The notes: generated by a model from the sequence alone, not told the origin. A stretch of 64,000 nucleotides of DNA from Microvenator marinus (GCF_007993755.1 NZ_CP042467.1:5046001-5110000), one strand, 5' to 3'; shown: positions 1 through 8,600, counted from the first letter of the stretch. Numbers and translations: made by a program.

Positions 1-1707
1 TTGATACTCGCGTTTCTTTTGGCTTCGAGCTTGTCGAGCGTGGCAAGCGCCCAAGATCTTTCACCCAGAGAGCGCGATTCGGTTCGGGCAGCCCAGGCGT
101 CCACCAAGAAGGCGGCTCAGGACTCTGTTGCCGCGCTCTTCGCTAGACTTTGTCCTGGGCGCTGCGAGGTGATCGGGGTCGAGGTTGAAATGGAGGCGCC
201 GAGGGCCTTGGGGCCAGTAGCTCCTGGATTTGAGTCGGTCACAGGGGCTTCGCTCTCGGTGGATCCCAAGTCTATCCAGGTCTCGGTGCTCCTCGATTCC
301 AAACTGCCGCGTAATTTTCAACGAAACATTCCGAGAATGATCCAGCACCGACTTGGCTCCCTGGCACCTGTGGTTGAAGTTCGCCCCGAACTCTTGGATT
401 TTCCTGAGCCTCAGTTGGAGCCGCTTCCGCCGTTCTACCCTGAGCCGCCCAGGTCTCAGCCTGCGCCAGCCCCGTTGCCTGAACCAGCACCACTGCCGGA
501 GCCAGCCGTTGAAGAAGTCAAGGAGGCGCCACCGGCACCAGTTGAAGTGCCGTCGGTTTGGGAGTCTTTTGGCCCGTGGATTGGACCGCTGATCATGGCG
601 CTTCTGCTCTTTTTGATGATGCTCTACTTGCTCAAGCGAATTGCAGAAATCGCAAAGCCTCAGACGTCGGAGACGGAATCTGTGGCCCGAAAGAGGTCTG
701 TGGACGTTGAGGCGCTTCGTGAGGAGGTCTTGGCGTCAAGGTCTGTGCGAAATCGAATGATGCGCGAATGGGTCAACGAGGATTTGGACGGGGCCGTGAG
801 AGCGGTTCATGTCTTGGGTCCTGACGTGTTGAACGATCTAAAGTCAGAGAGGGGCCTCAAGCCTGCATTGCAGCAGGTTGCGAAGGGGTTGGTGGAAACT
901 CCTGAGCCGCTTGATGCCGAGCTGGAGTCCGTGGTCGCACGGATTCGGACCCGCCTTCGAGCTGCGCAGGTCTTGCACGATGATTCTGCGGCTGCTGAGT
1001 GGGAGTTCCTCGAGGGTGTTGCGCCCGGAAGTGTGATGCAGGCGGCGCAAAAGCTGACGCCGGCGGAGCTTCTTCACGTGGTGGGGCATTTACGTCCTGA
1101 GATTCAGGGAGCGCTGATGGAGCGGTTGACTAAAGAAGGACGTGAGTCATTGTTCTCTGGGGCCGCAAAGGGTCTTAGTAGATCCGAGTCTCAGGAGCTC
1201 GCGTCCAGGTTTCGACGGGCGGTCGAGGAGTTCGGGCAAGAGTCGTCGGAGGCGCAAGTTCTGGGGGCAATGTTGGGTTCGCTCAACGCCGCCGAACAAG
1301 AGGAAACCATGCGGGAACTTCGCCAAAAACGTCCACAGCTCGCTGCAGAGGTTCTGAGCGGACATCTTCTGGAGAGCGCTGTGAGCTACGCGCCACCCGA
1401 GGCCGTGGCCGACGCACTCTTGCGTGTAGAGCTCGAGTCGCTCGCCGCTTTTGCGCGGGGAAGTTCTCAGGCCATCCGAGATAGCTTGTTGTCGCTTGTG
1501 AGCGGGTCTCGCAAAGCGGCGTTGGAGGCCGAGCTCAGTCTTGAGATCCCCGTAGGGCGCGCGGCGTTTCTGGAGGCGCGTAAGGCGTTCCTCTCCAATC
1601 TTCAGGGCGCACTTGAGCGAGAAGGAGAGGATATCTTGCGGGTGAACTCAAAGGCTTTGATGAAAAAGCCCCTGAACCCTGTTGAAGCTAATGAGGCGAG
1701 TTCATGA
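1..1707 (+). CDS. Membrane-anchored FliG-like protein with periplasmic N-terminus
   Basis: The frame opens with TTG at base 1. A signal-peptide-like segment follows (residues 1-18, ending ASA-Q), so this may be the true start or the gene may begin upstream. Next come a periplasmic region with a stretch resembling FliF C-terminal sequence (about 85-133), a Pro/Glu-rich linker (134-184), one membrane segment (about 193-213) and a helical cytoplasmic part. Residues about 330-560 follow the pattern of the FliG middle and C-terminal armadillo domains, including the PELAEEI-like and LALALKG-like positions (PQLAAEV, LAAFARG). FliG is normally a soluble flagellar rotor protein, so membrane anchoring is odd. 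No flagellar genes are visible. The stop overlaps the next start (ATGA). The FliG relationship is my alignment by eye; the function is unknown. Confidence 0.75.
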   Translation: MILAFLLASSLSSVASAQDLSPRERDSVRAAQASTKKAAQDSVAALFARLCPGRCEVIGVEVEMEAPRALGPVAPGFESVTGASLSVDPKSIQVSVLLDSKLPRNFQRNIPRMIQHRLGSLAPVVEVRPELLDFPEPQLEPLPPFYPEPPRSQPAPAPLPEPAPLPEPAVEEVKEAPPAPVEVPSVWESFGPWIGPLIMALLLFLMMLYLLKRIAEIAKPQTSETESVARKRSVDVEALREEVLASRSVRNRMMREWVNEDLDGAVRAVHVLGPDVLNDLKSERGLKPALQQVAKGLVETPEPLDAELESVVARIRTRLRAAQVLHDDSAAAEWEFLEGVAPGSVMQAAQKLTPAELLHVVGHLRPEIQGALMERLTKEGRESLFSGAAKGLSRSESQELASRFRRAVEEFGQESSEAQVLGAMLGSLNAAEQEETMRELRQKRPQLAAEVLSGHLLESAVSYAPPEAVADALLRVELESLAAFARGSSQAIRDSLLSLVSGSRKAALEAELSLEIPVGRAAFLEARKAFLSNLQGALEREGEDILRVNSKALMKKPLNPVEANEASS

Positions 1708-2627
1708 GACTACTTCTGATATTGCTGACTTTGTCGCTCTCGGGATGTACCGTGATCCGTTACGTGGACCCCGAGGAGAACAACACCACTAACAACGGCG
1801 ACACGCCGCCGCGCGTGGTGGATATGTTGGTGATGGTCGACATGAGCCGATCATCGGCGACGCTCTCAAATGAGTATTTTAGGATTTTGGGTTTTCTGAC
1901 TAGTGGTCTCGCGTCTCAACGCGTGGAAGTGCGAAAGATGGCGCTCGCGCCGCTAGACAGGCGAATTGGGCAGACTGTGCCGCTGATTTACGGGACCGAC
2001 GACGCAAATGCAGAGTTTGGGTCGCCTGCGGAAGCTTTGGTCTATTACGCAAAGGATGGTGGAACTCTCTTTTTGACCGATGAGGCCGAGTCTGATTTTG
2101 AGAACCTTGCGCTCCTTGGGCCCGGCATCGAAAGTCAGGCCATCTACCGAGCCAACGGAGCTACGCAGGACGGCCGGCCATACTTCACGGCGCCAGAGGA
2201 CGGTTTGATCGTGGTGACTTTGAGTCCTTCGGCCCGAATTTGTGGTGCGGCAGACGAGAACTGCTTCCTGGACAACCAACCCGCGGCTGACTTTCTTCTC
2301 TCGGAGACGGGTGAGGGCGCTGCGTGGCTCGACTTTCCGGGTGATAAGGAGCTCGGCGTTTCAAAAGTCTTTCACGTGGTCGTAGCGACTCAGGAAGGGC
2401 AGGGCGATTTTCAAGCGTTCTCTGAGTATTGCCGGGATTTTGCAGGATTTCCGAGCGGTACGATCGATTTGCTAGAACCCTCGGCTCTCACCTATTTTGG
2501 GCCGACAGTTGAGCGTATCAATGATGGGCCGGGGCGGGCTTTGTTTATCGACCTCTGCGAAGGGATGTCGGAGCTTGGCGAGATCGCGGTCGGCAAGGCG
2601 GTTGTCGAAATCCGGCGTGGGCTTTGA
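1704..2627 (+). CDS. Lipoprotein with vWA-like domain
   Basis: A lipoprotein signal peptide ends in the lipobox LSGC (Cys15), followed by an acidic, Asn-rich linker. Residues 41-50 read as a vWA first strand ending in a DxSxS metal site (D46, S48, S50). The rest has the alternating strand/helix character expected of a vWA fold, and there are few cysteines (near positions 178-186). The start overlaps the FliG-like gene by 4 nt (ATGA), and the stop shares one base with the next ATG, so the three genes are probably translationally coupled. vWA proteins bind protein partners through a metal ion. A role as the outer-membrane partner of the same machine is inference. Confidence 0.7.
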   Translation: MRLLLILLTLSLSGCTVIRYVDPEENNTTNNGDTPPRVVDMLVMVDMSRSSATLSNEYFRILGFLTSGLASQRVEVRKMALAPLDRRIGQTVPLIYGTDDANAEFGSPAEALVYYAKDGGTLFLTDEAESDFENLALLGPGIESQAIYRANGATQDGRPYFTAPEDGLIVVTLSPSARICGAADENCFLDNQPAADFLLSETGEGAAWLDFPGDKELGVSKVFHVVVATQEGQGDFQAFSEYCRDFAGFPSGTIDLLEPSALTYFGPTVERINDGPGRALFIDLCEGMSELGEIAVGKAVVEIRRGL

Positions 2628-3175
2628 TGGATCGAGAGGTTGCAGAACGTGTCAGCAGTGCCTTGGCCGTGGTAGCCGCGCTTTGCGTGGGACTTTTTCT
2701 CGGAGGTAAGTATTGCGCCGAAGTCCCGCCGGTGGTGGAGCCTGCCCCGGAAGTTGCTCCAGAGAAGGTCTGTCCTGAGCCCGCACCTTGCCTTGACGAC
2801 GTGGACATGGACCCGCCAGATGCGCCCGCTCCCGCGCCAGAAGAAGAAATGCCTGAGCCCAAGACGCCCGCAAGACGCGAGCTTCCCGAAGCGCCTCCAG
2901 TTCTTGAGCCAAAGTTAAAACAGCGTCTGCTGGCGTTTGTTCGCGACAACGCCTCGGAGCTTAAGCCGTGCCGAGAGCCGCAAGGTGCGGTCCGGCTCGG
3001 CGTGTTGTTGGACGTGCAGCCCGACGGACGGGTCAAGAGAGTGAGTTTTCAAGCCGGCAAGGACGAGCTAGAACCACAAACCTTGGAATGCCTCCGCACT
3101 CGAATTCTTGAGTGGGAGGTTCCAGAAGAGTTCTTTAGCGAAGATCAGCGAGTGATGTTCTCGCTCATACTTTAG
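2627..3175 (+). CDS. AgmX/TonB-C-like membrane protein
   Basis: The start is ATG at 2627, overlapping the preceding TGA by one base (TGATG); a TTG at 2624 is in frame but less likely. The protein has one N-terminal membrane segment (about residues 11-27) and a Pro/Glu-rich stretch (about 32-90). The C-terminal domain (about 100-180) has the pattern of AgmX/PglI-type energy-transducer domains: a conserved Cys after 'LKP', a 'VRLGVLLDVQPDGRV' style strand and 'LECLRTRILEW'. In Myxococcus, AgmX-type proteins are tied to gliding and envelope-spanning machines. With the two upstream genes it would give inner-membrane, periplasm-spanning and outer-membrane parts. The family call is by motif only. 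Confidence 0.7.
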   Translation: MDREVAERVSSALAVVAALCVGLFLGGKYCAEVPPVVEPAPEVAPEKVCPEPAPCLDDVDMDPPDAPAPAPEEEMPEPKTPARRELPEAPPVLEPKLKQRLLAFVRDNASELKPCREPQGAVRLGVLLDVQPDGRVKRVSFQAGKDELEPQTLECLRTRILEWEVPEEFFSEDQRVMFSLIL

Positions 3176-3192
3176 AAGCCTCGGGTTCTTTG

Positions 3193-3690
3193 ATGAAAAA
3201 GATCGGCTTGATTTCAGACACGCATGGGTGGGTTCATCCTCATATTCACCAGGCTTTTGCCGACATGGATTTCATCGTTCATGCCGGAGATATTGGTAAG
3301 CCTGAGGTCCTCGAAGAGCTCGAGCGGATTGCGCCTGTCAAAGCCGTCAAAGGAAATATCGACGGTGGTGAGTTACGGTTCTTGCCCCTTGAGTTGGTGG
3401 AAGAGGTGGAGGGATTGAGGCTCGGAGTACTGCATATTGCGGGTAATCCCAAAAATCCAAACCGAGATGCCAGATCGTTTATCGCAAGGGAGAAGCTCGA
3501 TGTGATCGTGGTGGGGCATAGCCATATTCCGGTGGTCGCGAGGTTTTCGGAGACCCTTTGGATAAACCCGGGCGCAGCCGGAAAGAGCGGATTTCACCTC
3601 GAGCGATTTGCCGCGATTCTTGAGGTCGATTCCGGGGAGGTTTTGGGCATGAGCCGGGTGCTCTTAGGGGCGCGCGGCGAGAAAGCGTAG
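3193..3690 (+). CDS. YfcE/MJ0936-type metallophosphoesterase
   Basis: A small calcineurin-like phosphoesterase of about 165 residues, the usual length for the YfcE/MJ0936 group. The metal-binding motifs are visible in order: ISDTHG near the N-terminus, HAGDIG, a GNID motif near residue 55, VVGHSH near 107 and a final NPGAAG. Family members hydrolyse phosphodiester bonds with two metal ions; the natural substrate is generally unclear. The ATG at 3193 is preferred over the in-frame TTG just before it because the protein then begins MKKIGLISDTH, as is typical. The gene is 17 nt downstream of the AgmX-like gene and could be cotranscribed with it, though nothing else links their functions. Confidence 0.9.
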   Translation: MKKIGLISDTHGWVHPHIHQAFADMDFIVHAGDIGKPEVLEELERIAPVKAVKGNIDGGELRFLPLELVEEVEGLRLGVLHIAGNPKNPNRDARSFIAREKLDVIVVGHSHIPVVARFSETLWINPGAAGKSGFHLERFAAILEVDSGEVLGMSRVLLGARGEKA

Positions 3691-3736
3691 TCCGGGACGT
3701 ATCGTTTCGTGGACGCTGATCATCAAAGCGATTAGA

Positions 3737-4714
3737 ATGCAGCGCTCTCTTGGACCTAGGAAAAGCTATTTGAGCTTCCCGAATCCCGAAAACCTGGTTC
3801 CATTACCTCAGCGGGTCTGGGGCTTTATCTGGCGAATTCTCAAGAATTTTCGGCGAAACAAAGGTCTACTTCTTGCGGGGGCTGTTGGGTACAACGCATT
3901 GTTGTCCATGATCCCGGCCCTGGCGATCGCCATCTACGTGCTCTCAGCATTTATGGACACCGAGGCGCTTCTGATGGTGATCTCGGCTGAGGTGGACCTC
4001 GCGATTCCAGGCCGAACAGAAGCCATATCCTCGGCGCTTGAGTCCTTCTCAGAGACGCGCCATTTGGTGGGCGCCGTGGGTCTTGCGGTCTTGCTCTTCT
4101 TCGCGAGTATCGCGTTCAGAATGGTTGAGGATGCGATGTCGATCATCTTCAGACACCACAAAAAAGTTAAGACTCGCCATCCGGTGATTTCCGCCCTGAT
4201 GCCGTTCATTTACGTCTCGGTGGTGACCTTTGCGGTCTTTGTCGTGACGGTTGTCGTGACGGCTTACGAGGCCGTTGCGAGCCGTGGCGTCTGGTTGTTT
4301 GACCGTGAATTGCAGCTTGAGGGCTACTTGCCACTCTTGCTCAAGTTCCTCGGGTTTGTGGGCGTGGTCTCACTCTTTACTTCGTTCTATCGCGTGCTGC
4401 CGATGGCTCGAGTTCGCCTGCGTCTGGCCATCTTCGGAGGGCTAATTGCGGGAATTCTCTGGGAGATCGTGCGCGCGTTCTTGGTCTGGTATTTCGCCTC
4501 CATTTCGCTTGTGAATGCAGTCTATGGGTCGGTGGCTACGGTGGTGATCGTGCTCCTTTCCATGGAGATTGCCGCCGTGATCTTGTTGCTCGGGGCTCAG
4601 GTTATCGCCGAAATCGAGGTGAGTGCGGAGGCAGGATTGCCGTGGTGGGAAGAGCCAAAGAGGTCTGTGCGCGTGTTCCACGACCCTCCCACCGAAGATC
4701 TGGAAACCAAATAG
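3737..4714 (+). CDS. YihY/BrkB family inner-membrane protein
   Basis: An integral membrane protein of 325 residues with about six hydrophobic segments, matching the YihY/BrkB (formerly 'ribonuclease BN-like') family in length and layout. Typical features are the basic N-terminal stretch before the first segment ('NFRRNKGLLLAGAVGYNALLS' region), a 'FRMVEDAMSIIFR' region after the second, and 'GSVATVVIVLLSMEIAAVILLLGAQ' near the end. These proteins are not nucleases and their role is unsettled (envelope or transport). The acidic C-terminal tail is soluble. It stands alone between short gaps. Confidence 0.85.
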   Translation: MQRSLGPRKSYLSFPNPENLVPLPQRVWGFIWRILKNFRRNKGLLLAGAVGYNALLSMIPALAIAIYVLSAFMDTEALLMVISAEVDLAIPGRTEAISSALESFSETRHLVGAVGLAVLLFFASIAFRMVEDAMSIIFRHHKKVKTRHPVISALMPFIYVSVVTFAVFVVTVVVTAYEAVASRGVWLFDRELQLEGYLPLLLKFLGFVGVVSLFTSFYRVLPMARVRLRLAIFGGLIAGILWEIVRAFLVWYFASISLVNAVYGSVATVVIVLLSMEIAAVILLLGAQVIAEIEVSAEAGLPWWEEPKRSVRVFHDPPTEDLETK

Positions 4715-4800
4715 CTCTTGGGTTGGATTTATATTTGAGTCGGGGCTAAGATGTGTTCAACTCGATTTACCTGTTGAAAAATGAAGAATGGAGTCTGCCC

Positions 4801-7110
4801 GTGAAGACTTGGTTAGCGAGAGTATTCTTACTAAGCGCGATTTTCGCCTTGGGTTGTGGTGGTGACGGTCCGGCAATTCAAACCGGACCCGATGACAACA
4901 ACGAAAACAACGAAAACAACACGAATAACGGTGGTCTCAAAGCTGTCGGCGAGTCGTGTTCGCAAGGCTCTGAGTGTGAGTCTCTGGCATGTACGCTAGG
5001 CACTTGTGCTGCTGCGACCTGCTTGGACGGCGTCAAGAATGGTGCCGAAACCGATGTGGATTGCGGCGCTCCAGGATGTTCTCGCTGTCTCGTTGGGAAA
5101 GCCTGTACGTCCAATGAACAGTGTGTATCGCAGATTTGTGGCGGCGGGCTTTGTTTGGACTCCAACTGCGGCGACGGGCTTTTGAACGGTCTTGAGACGG
5201 ACGTGGACTGCGGTGGACTCTGTGGCCCCTGCGATGATGGAAAGGCGTGCGACCTCGCGAGCGAATGTGTCAGCGGCGTGTGTGCCGAGGAAATTTGTCA
5301 GGTCCCCACATGTGATGACCGACGCCAAAATGGCAATGAAACCGGCGCAGACTGCGGCGGAAGCTGTCCAGGGTGTGCCGATGGTGGCACCTGTTCGGAA
5401 GGTTCTGACTGCGAAAGTGGCGTCTGTACCGCTGGTGTGTGCTCAGTTCCAACGTGTTCCGATACAGTGAAGAACGGCCAGGAAACCGGCGTGGATTGTG
5501 GCGGACCGACCTGCCCAACGTGTCCTGATAACGAAGGTTGTGAGAACGGACGTGATTGCCAAAACCTCGTGTGTTCGGCGTCGATCTGCGTGGGCGCGAG
5601 CTGTGAAGACGATAAGAAGAACGGAAACGAAACCGACGTGGATTGCGGCGGTGATTGTAATGGATGCTCACCTGGTAGTGATTGCAGCACGGGTGATGAT
5701 TGCGCCCATTTCATCTGCAATGCTGAAGGAACCTGCGCGGTGCCGACCTGCTCCGACGGAGTTAGAAACGGCGTCGAACTAAACGTCGACTGCGGTGGCG
5801 GCTGCGTGGGCTGTCCAGATGGCAATATCTGTAACGTCAATGGCGACTGTTTGAGTAACGTATGTAATGCCGGCATCTGCCAAGAGTCCGAGTGTTCGGA
5901 CGGTACCCAGAACGGTATCGAGACGGATGTGGATTGTGGAAACGACTGTACGCCTTGTGCGGTTGGGAAATTCTGTGTTGCGGGAACAGACTGTATCTCC
6001 AAGGTCTGCGGAAATAACGGCCGTTGCACCGCACCTCGTTGTGATGATGGCGTCCAGAACGGAACCGAGTCCGACGTAGATTGTGGCGGTAGTTGTAATG
6101 ACCGCTGCGTGCCTGGAGATTCGTGTACGGACGGAAGCGATTGCGAAAGCGGTGTGTGTAACAATGGAACCTGTGCAGCTTCAACGTGTACCGACGGCGT
6201 TCAAAATCAAGATGAGACAGATTTGGATTGTGGCGGCGTGACCTGTCCAAAATGTGACCTCTTCGAGTCCTGTGAACGAGGCACTGATTGCGCTTCGAAT
6301 ATCTGCAGTGGCGGTGCCGCAGGCCCGATTTGTACGGTGTGTTCTGAGAACCAAAGACAGACCATCCAGCAAGGTTGTGGGTTCCAAAACCGCGGTCGTG
6401 TGGAGCAGACATGTCAGCTTGGACAGTGGGTTTCCACGGGTTGTGTGGATGTCTGGTTCGGCTCCTGTAAAGAGATCCTGACCGCCGATCCTAGTTCACA
6501 AGACGGCACGTACGAGCTCGACCCGGACGGCCCGGCCATGGAATACGAGGCCTTTGATGTGTTCTGCGACATGACTACAGATGGTGGTGGATGGACCGAT
6601 ATCACGCCTTGTATCGCGCGAAACGAACTCAAGGCTGAGTTGGTTAACCTCGTGGCGCCAACAGATTCTGGCTTTGAGAACTGTGCACCAGTGACCATGG
6701 ACGAAGGCGGTGGGCATGCAGTCCATTGGACCTTCGACTTCCCAGCTGGATATCGTGAGTTCTACTTCCAAGATTATGAAATCAAGGCCAATGCTCGGGA
6801 AATGCCGCTCGAGACGAGCGACCTTGGCTGGGTGATCAACTCATGGACAAACGCCAACGCCTACTTTGGGAACAACACCGGCGATGTGGCCTTTGGAAGC
6901 CCGGCTAAATCAGGTCCTACCACGTCATATAGCGCGTTCTCGTCGGCCTCTGGTCAGACCTGCAATAGTTGTGTGATCGGTTGGCCAGGCCAGTCCCAGA
7001 TCAACAGCGTGGGCGGCGATTCCTTTAAATTCCGTATTATGTGGAGCGAAGTCGGACCTCAATGGGAAGGCTGGTATCCGTGGTGGAGCGGTACGATTCG
7101 CTTGCGTTAA
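4801..7110 (+). CDS. Large Cys-rich repeat lipoprotein with fibrinogen-related domain
   Basis: GTG at 4801 is preferred over an upstream GTG at 4753: GGAG lies 7 nt upstream and the product starts with a clean lipoprotein signal (ALGC, Cys19). An Asp/Asn/Glu linker follows, then nine tandem Cys-rich repeats of 48-50 residues and a partial tenth. Each repeat carries C-x(5)-C-x(4)-C, a D-G-x-x-N-G-x-E-T-D-V-D-C-G core and a closing C-x-x-C. The C-terminal about 230 residues begin as a fibrinogen-related domain (SCKEIL, then CDMTTDGGGWT). The protein is probably anchored at the outer membrane and surface exposed, with a role in adhesion or recognition. Function is inferred from architecture only; such proteins are common in Myxococcota. 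Confidence 0.85.
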   Translation: MKTWLARVFLLSAIFALGCGGDGPAIQTGPDDNNENNENNTNNGGLKAVGESCSQGSECESLACTLGTCAAATCLDGVKNGAETDVDCGAPGCSRCLVGKACTSNEQCVSQICGGGLCLDSNCGDGLLNGLETDVDCGGLCGPCDDGKACDLASECVSGVCAEEICQVPTCDDRRQNGNETGADCGGSCPGCADGGTCSEGSDCESGVCTAGVCSVPTCSDTVKNGQETGVDCGGPTCPTCPDNEGCENGRDCQNLVCSASICVGASCEDDKKNGNETDVDCGGDCNGCSPGSDCSTGDDCAHFICNAEGTCAVPTCSDGVRNGVELNVDCGGGCVGCPDGNICNVNGDCLSNVCNAGICQESECSDGTQNGIETDVDCGNDCTPCAVGKFCVAGTDCISKVCGNNGRCTAPRCDDGVQNGTESDVDCGGSCNDRCVPGDSCTDGSDCESGVCNNGTCAASTCTDGVQNQDETDLDCGGVTCPKCDLFESCERGTDCASNICSGGAAGPICTVCSENQRQTIQQGCGFQNRGRVEQTCQLGQWVSTGCVDVWFGSCKEILTADPSSQDGTYELDPDGPAMEYEAFDVFCDMTTDGGGWTDITPCIARNELKAELVNLVAPTDSGFENCAPVTMDEGGGHAVHWTFDFPAGYREFYFQDYEIKANAREMPLETSDLGWVINSWTNANAYFGNNTGDVAFGSPAKSGPTTSYSAFSSASGQTCNSCVIGWPGQSQINSVGGDSFKFRIMWSEVGPQWEGWYPWWSGTIRLR
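4942..6255 (+). repeat. Nine tandem 144-150-nt repeats inside the Cys-rich lipoprotein gene
   Basis: The coding sequence repeats with a period of 48-50 codons nine times; a degenerate tenth unit runs to about 6342. Recurrent DNA motifs are GTGGATTGCGG and its variants (coding VDCG) and GAAACCGA (coding ETD). The copies are diverged in synonymous and linker positions, which argues for old expansion rather than a recent slippage event. Confidence 0.9.
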
Positions 7111-7148
7111 CGCGCGTATCCTTTTAGTAAAACCTAGAGGAATTTCTC

Positions 7149-7184
7149 AGAGAGTCAGGTGGTTGCACCGGCTCTCTTTTTTTT
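7149..7184 (+). terminator. Intrinsic terminator after the Cys-rich lipoprotein gene
   Basis: AGAGAG pairs with CTCTCT (7149-7154 with 7172-7177) and GGTG with CACC (7158-7161 with 7166-7169) around a GTTG loop. A run of seven or more T follows, to 7184. The ribosome-binding site of the next gene starts only a few bases later, so the same hairpin also forms part of the leader region of mtnD. Confidence 0.8.
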
Positions 7185-7197
7185 CAAGGAGGTGTGG

Positions 7198-7746
7198 ATG
7201 GCTACTGTGACTATCCCGGAAGAAAATCGAACGCTTGAGAATCCCGAAGAAATTTCGGAGTTTCTCTCTCAATTTGGGATTTGGTATCGGCGATTTGAAG
7301 GGTCGGATGATCTCTCGGACGAGGCGACGAACGAGGAGATCCTTGAGGCCTACTCAGAGCCGATCAACAAGCTAAAGGCCGAGGGCGGCTACGTCACCGC
7401 AGACGTCATCAACATCATGCCAACCACGCCAAATCTAGACATGATGCTGGCAAAGTTCGATAAAGAGCACTGGCACGACGAAGATGAAGTGCGTTTCATC
7501 GTCAAGGGAAGCGGGCTCTTTCATATCCATCCTGACAAGGGCCCAGTCTTCAGGATCGAAGTGGTCAAAGGAGATATGATCAACGTGCCTCGTGGCACCC
7601 ACCACTGGTTTCATCTCTGCACCGAGCGTACGATTCGTGCCATTCGACTTTTTCAAGATATGTCGGGATGGACACCTCATTACACGGAGTCTGGAACGGA
7701 CCAATCTTTCCAACCACTGTGTTTTGGACCGAATTACATCCCTTGA
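7198..7746 (+). CDS. mtnD: Acireductone dioxygenase
   Basis: A cupin-fold enzyme of the methionine salvage pathway. It splits acireductone with O2 to give the 2-oxo acid precursor of methionine (Fe form) or an off-pathway product (Ni form). The start ATG at 7198 follows a strong AAGGAGG, so earlier in-frame starts are discarded. The metal ligands are visible: H91, H93 and E97 in the HWHDEDEVRF motif, and H136 in THHWF. The length of 182 residues is standard for the family. No other methionine salvage gene is in the window, so it is an isolated pathway member here. Confidence 0.92.
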   Translation: MATVTIPEENRTLENPEEISEFLSQFGIWYRRFEGSDDLSDEATNEEILEAYSEPINKLKAEGGYVTADVINIMPTTPNLDMMLAKFDKEHWHDEDEVRFIVKGSGLFHIHPDKGPVFRIEVVKGDMINVPRGTHHWFHLCTERTIRAIRLFQDMSGWTPHYTESGTDQSFQPLCFGPNYIP

Positions 7747-7747
7747 G

Positions 7748-7776
7748 TTGACACAATAGGGTTGCATATGTAGGTT
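7748..7776 (+). promoter_or_regulatory. Candidate sigma-70 promoter for the yceD-rpmF-rib operon
   Basis: A perfect TTGACA (7748-7753) is followed after 17 nt by TAGGTT (7771-7776), a weak -10. It lies just after mtnD and about 45 nt before the yceD start, where the operon promoter is expected. The -10 assignment is uncertain. Confidence 0.4.
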
Positions 7777-7819
7777 GTCGCGCTCTCTGGGCAAGGGTGT
7801 CCAAAGAAGTGAGGATAGT

Positions 7820-8374
7820 GTGCAGCTCTTTATCGACGAATTTTCCGGGGACAAAAACCGGAGCAAACATCTCGAACTCGAGATGAGTCGTGAGGAGTTG
7901 GCGGTCCTGCTTGAAGATATTGCGGATTTCGCACCCGCGGACAAACTGACCGCCAGTGTGGATGTAGAGAGGGTAGAGACCACGTTTCGCCTTCATATCT
8001 CGTGTTCCGTAGATATGGAGTTTGAGTGTGGCAGGTGCGTTCGCCGTCAAGTTTTGCCGGTGTATGCCGAGGGCGATTGGGTCATGATGTTGCGCCGAGA
8101 CTTCGACTCCAAGTATGGAGGCGAGGAGGTCGAACTTCTCGAAGAAGACCTCGACGTGACGTTCTACGAGGGTGAGGTCATCGATCTCAATCCCGTGATT
8201 CGGGAAGCGATCATTCTTGAGTTGCCGACGTTTGCGCGGTGCGAAGAGGGTGATACCGAATGTGACCTTGCGTTTGAGGCGTTTATTGGAGAAAAGGGCG
8301 TTGCTCAGCAAGAGGAGGGGAAGATCGACCTCCGTTGGGCAGCACTTAAAGATTTGAAAGTCAGTAAGAATTAG
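7820..8374 (+). CDS. YceD/DUF177 family protein
   Basis: A DUF177 (YceD) protein, recognised by its place directly before rpmF and by the metal-site-like pattern C-x-R-C (in the FECGRC region, with a later C-x(5)-C in CEEGDTEC) followed by the acidic 'LNPVIREAIILELP' segment typical of the family. YceD proteins are linked to 23S rRNA or large-subunit maturation and are nearly always found next to rpmF. GTG at 7820 is chosen because GAGGA lies just upstream and the sequence then begins with the usual LFIDEF-like strand; a longer start at 7775 is possible. It leads a long operon reaching nusB. Confidence 0.85.
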   Translation: MQLFIDEFSGDKNRSKHLELEMSREELAVLLEDIADFAPADKLTASVDVERVETTFRLHISCSVDMEFECGRCVRRQVLPVYAEGDWVMMLRRDFDSKYGGEEVELLEEDLDVTFYEGEVIDLNPVIREAIILELPTFARCEEGDTECDLAFEAFIGEKGVAQQEEGKIDLRWAALKDLKVSKN

Positions 8375-8406
8375 GAATAGCGCCGGTTTTAGGCGAGGAG
8401 AATGTC

Positions 8407-8592
8407 ATGGCAGTTCCAAAGAAAAGAAAATCGAAGTCGAAGACACGTACACGTCGTTCGCACAACATGCGCTTGACGATGCCTGGTTTCCAAGAATGCC
8501 CAAGCTGTGGCGCGATGAAGCAATCGCACCGTGCATGCGGTTCATGTGGAACCTACAAGAACGAACAAGTTCTTGAGGTCATCGAGTACTGA
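8407..8592 (+). CDS. rpmF: 50S ribosomal protein L32
   Basis: A 61-residue protein with the standard L32 start (MAVPKKRKSKS) and a zinc-binding CxxC...CxxC pair (CPSCGAM and CGSCGTY). The basic N-terminal tail binds 23S rRNA. The ribosome-binding site GAGGAGA lies just before the ATG. In many bacteria rpmF is followed by fatty-acid genes (plsX, fabH, acpP). Here the next gene begins with an acyl carrier domain, a partial echo of that order. Confidence 0.96.
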   Translation: MAVPKKRKSKSKTRTRRSHNMRLTMPGFQECPSCGAMKQSHRACGSCGTYKNEQVLEVIEY

Positions 8593-8600
8593 GCGTACTC

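Noticed and set aside
5298-6412. Long antisense frames across the Cys-rich repeats (288 and 191 codons)
   Set aside because: The repeat coding sequence removes stops on the opposite strand periodically; the product is Ser/Pro or Arg/His low-complexity without a signal or domain.
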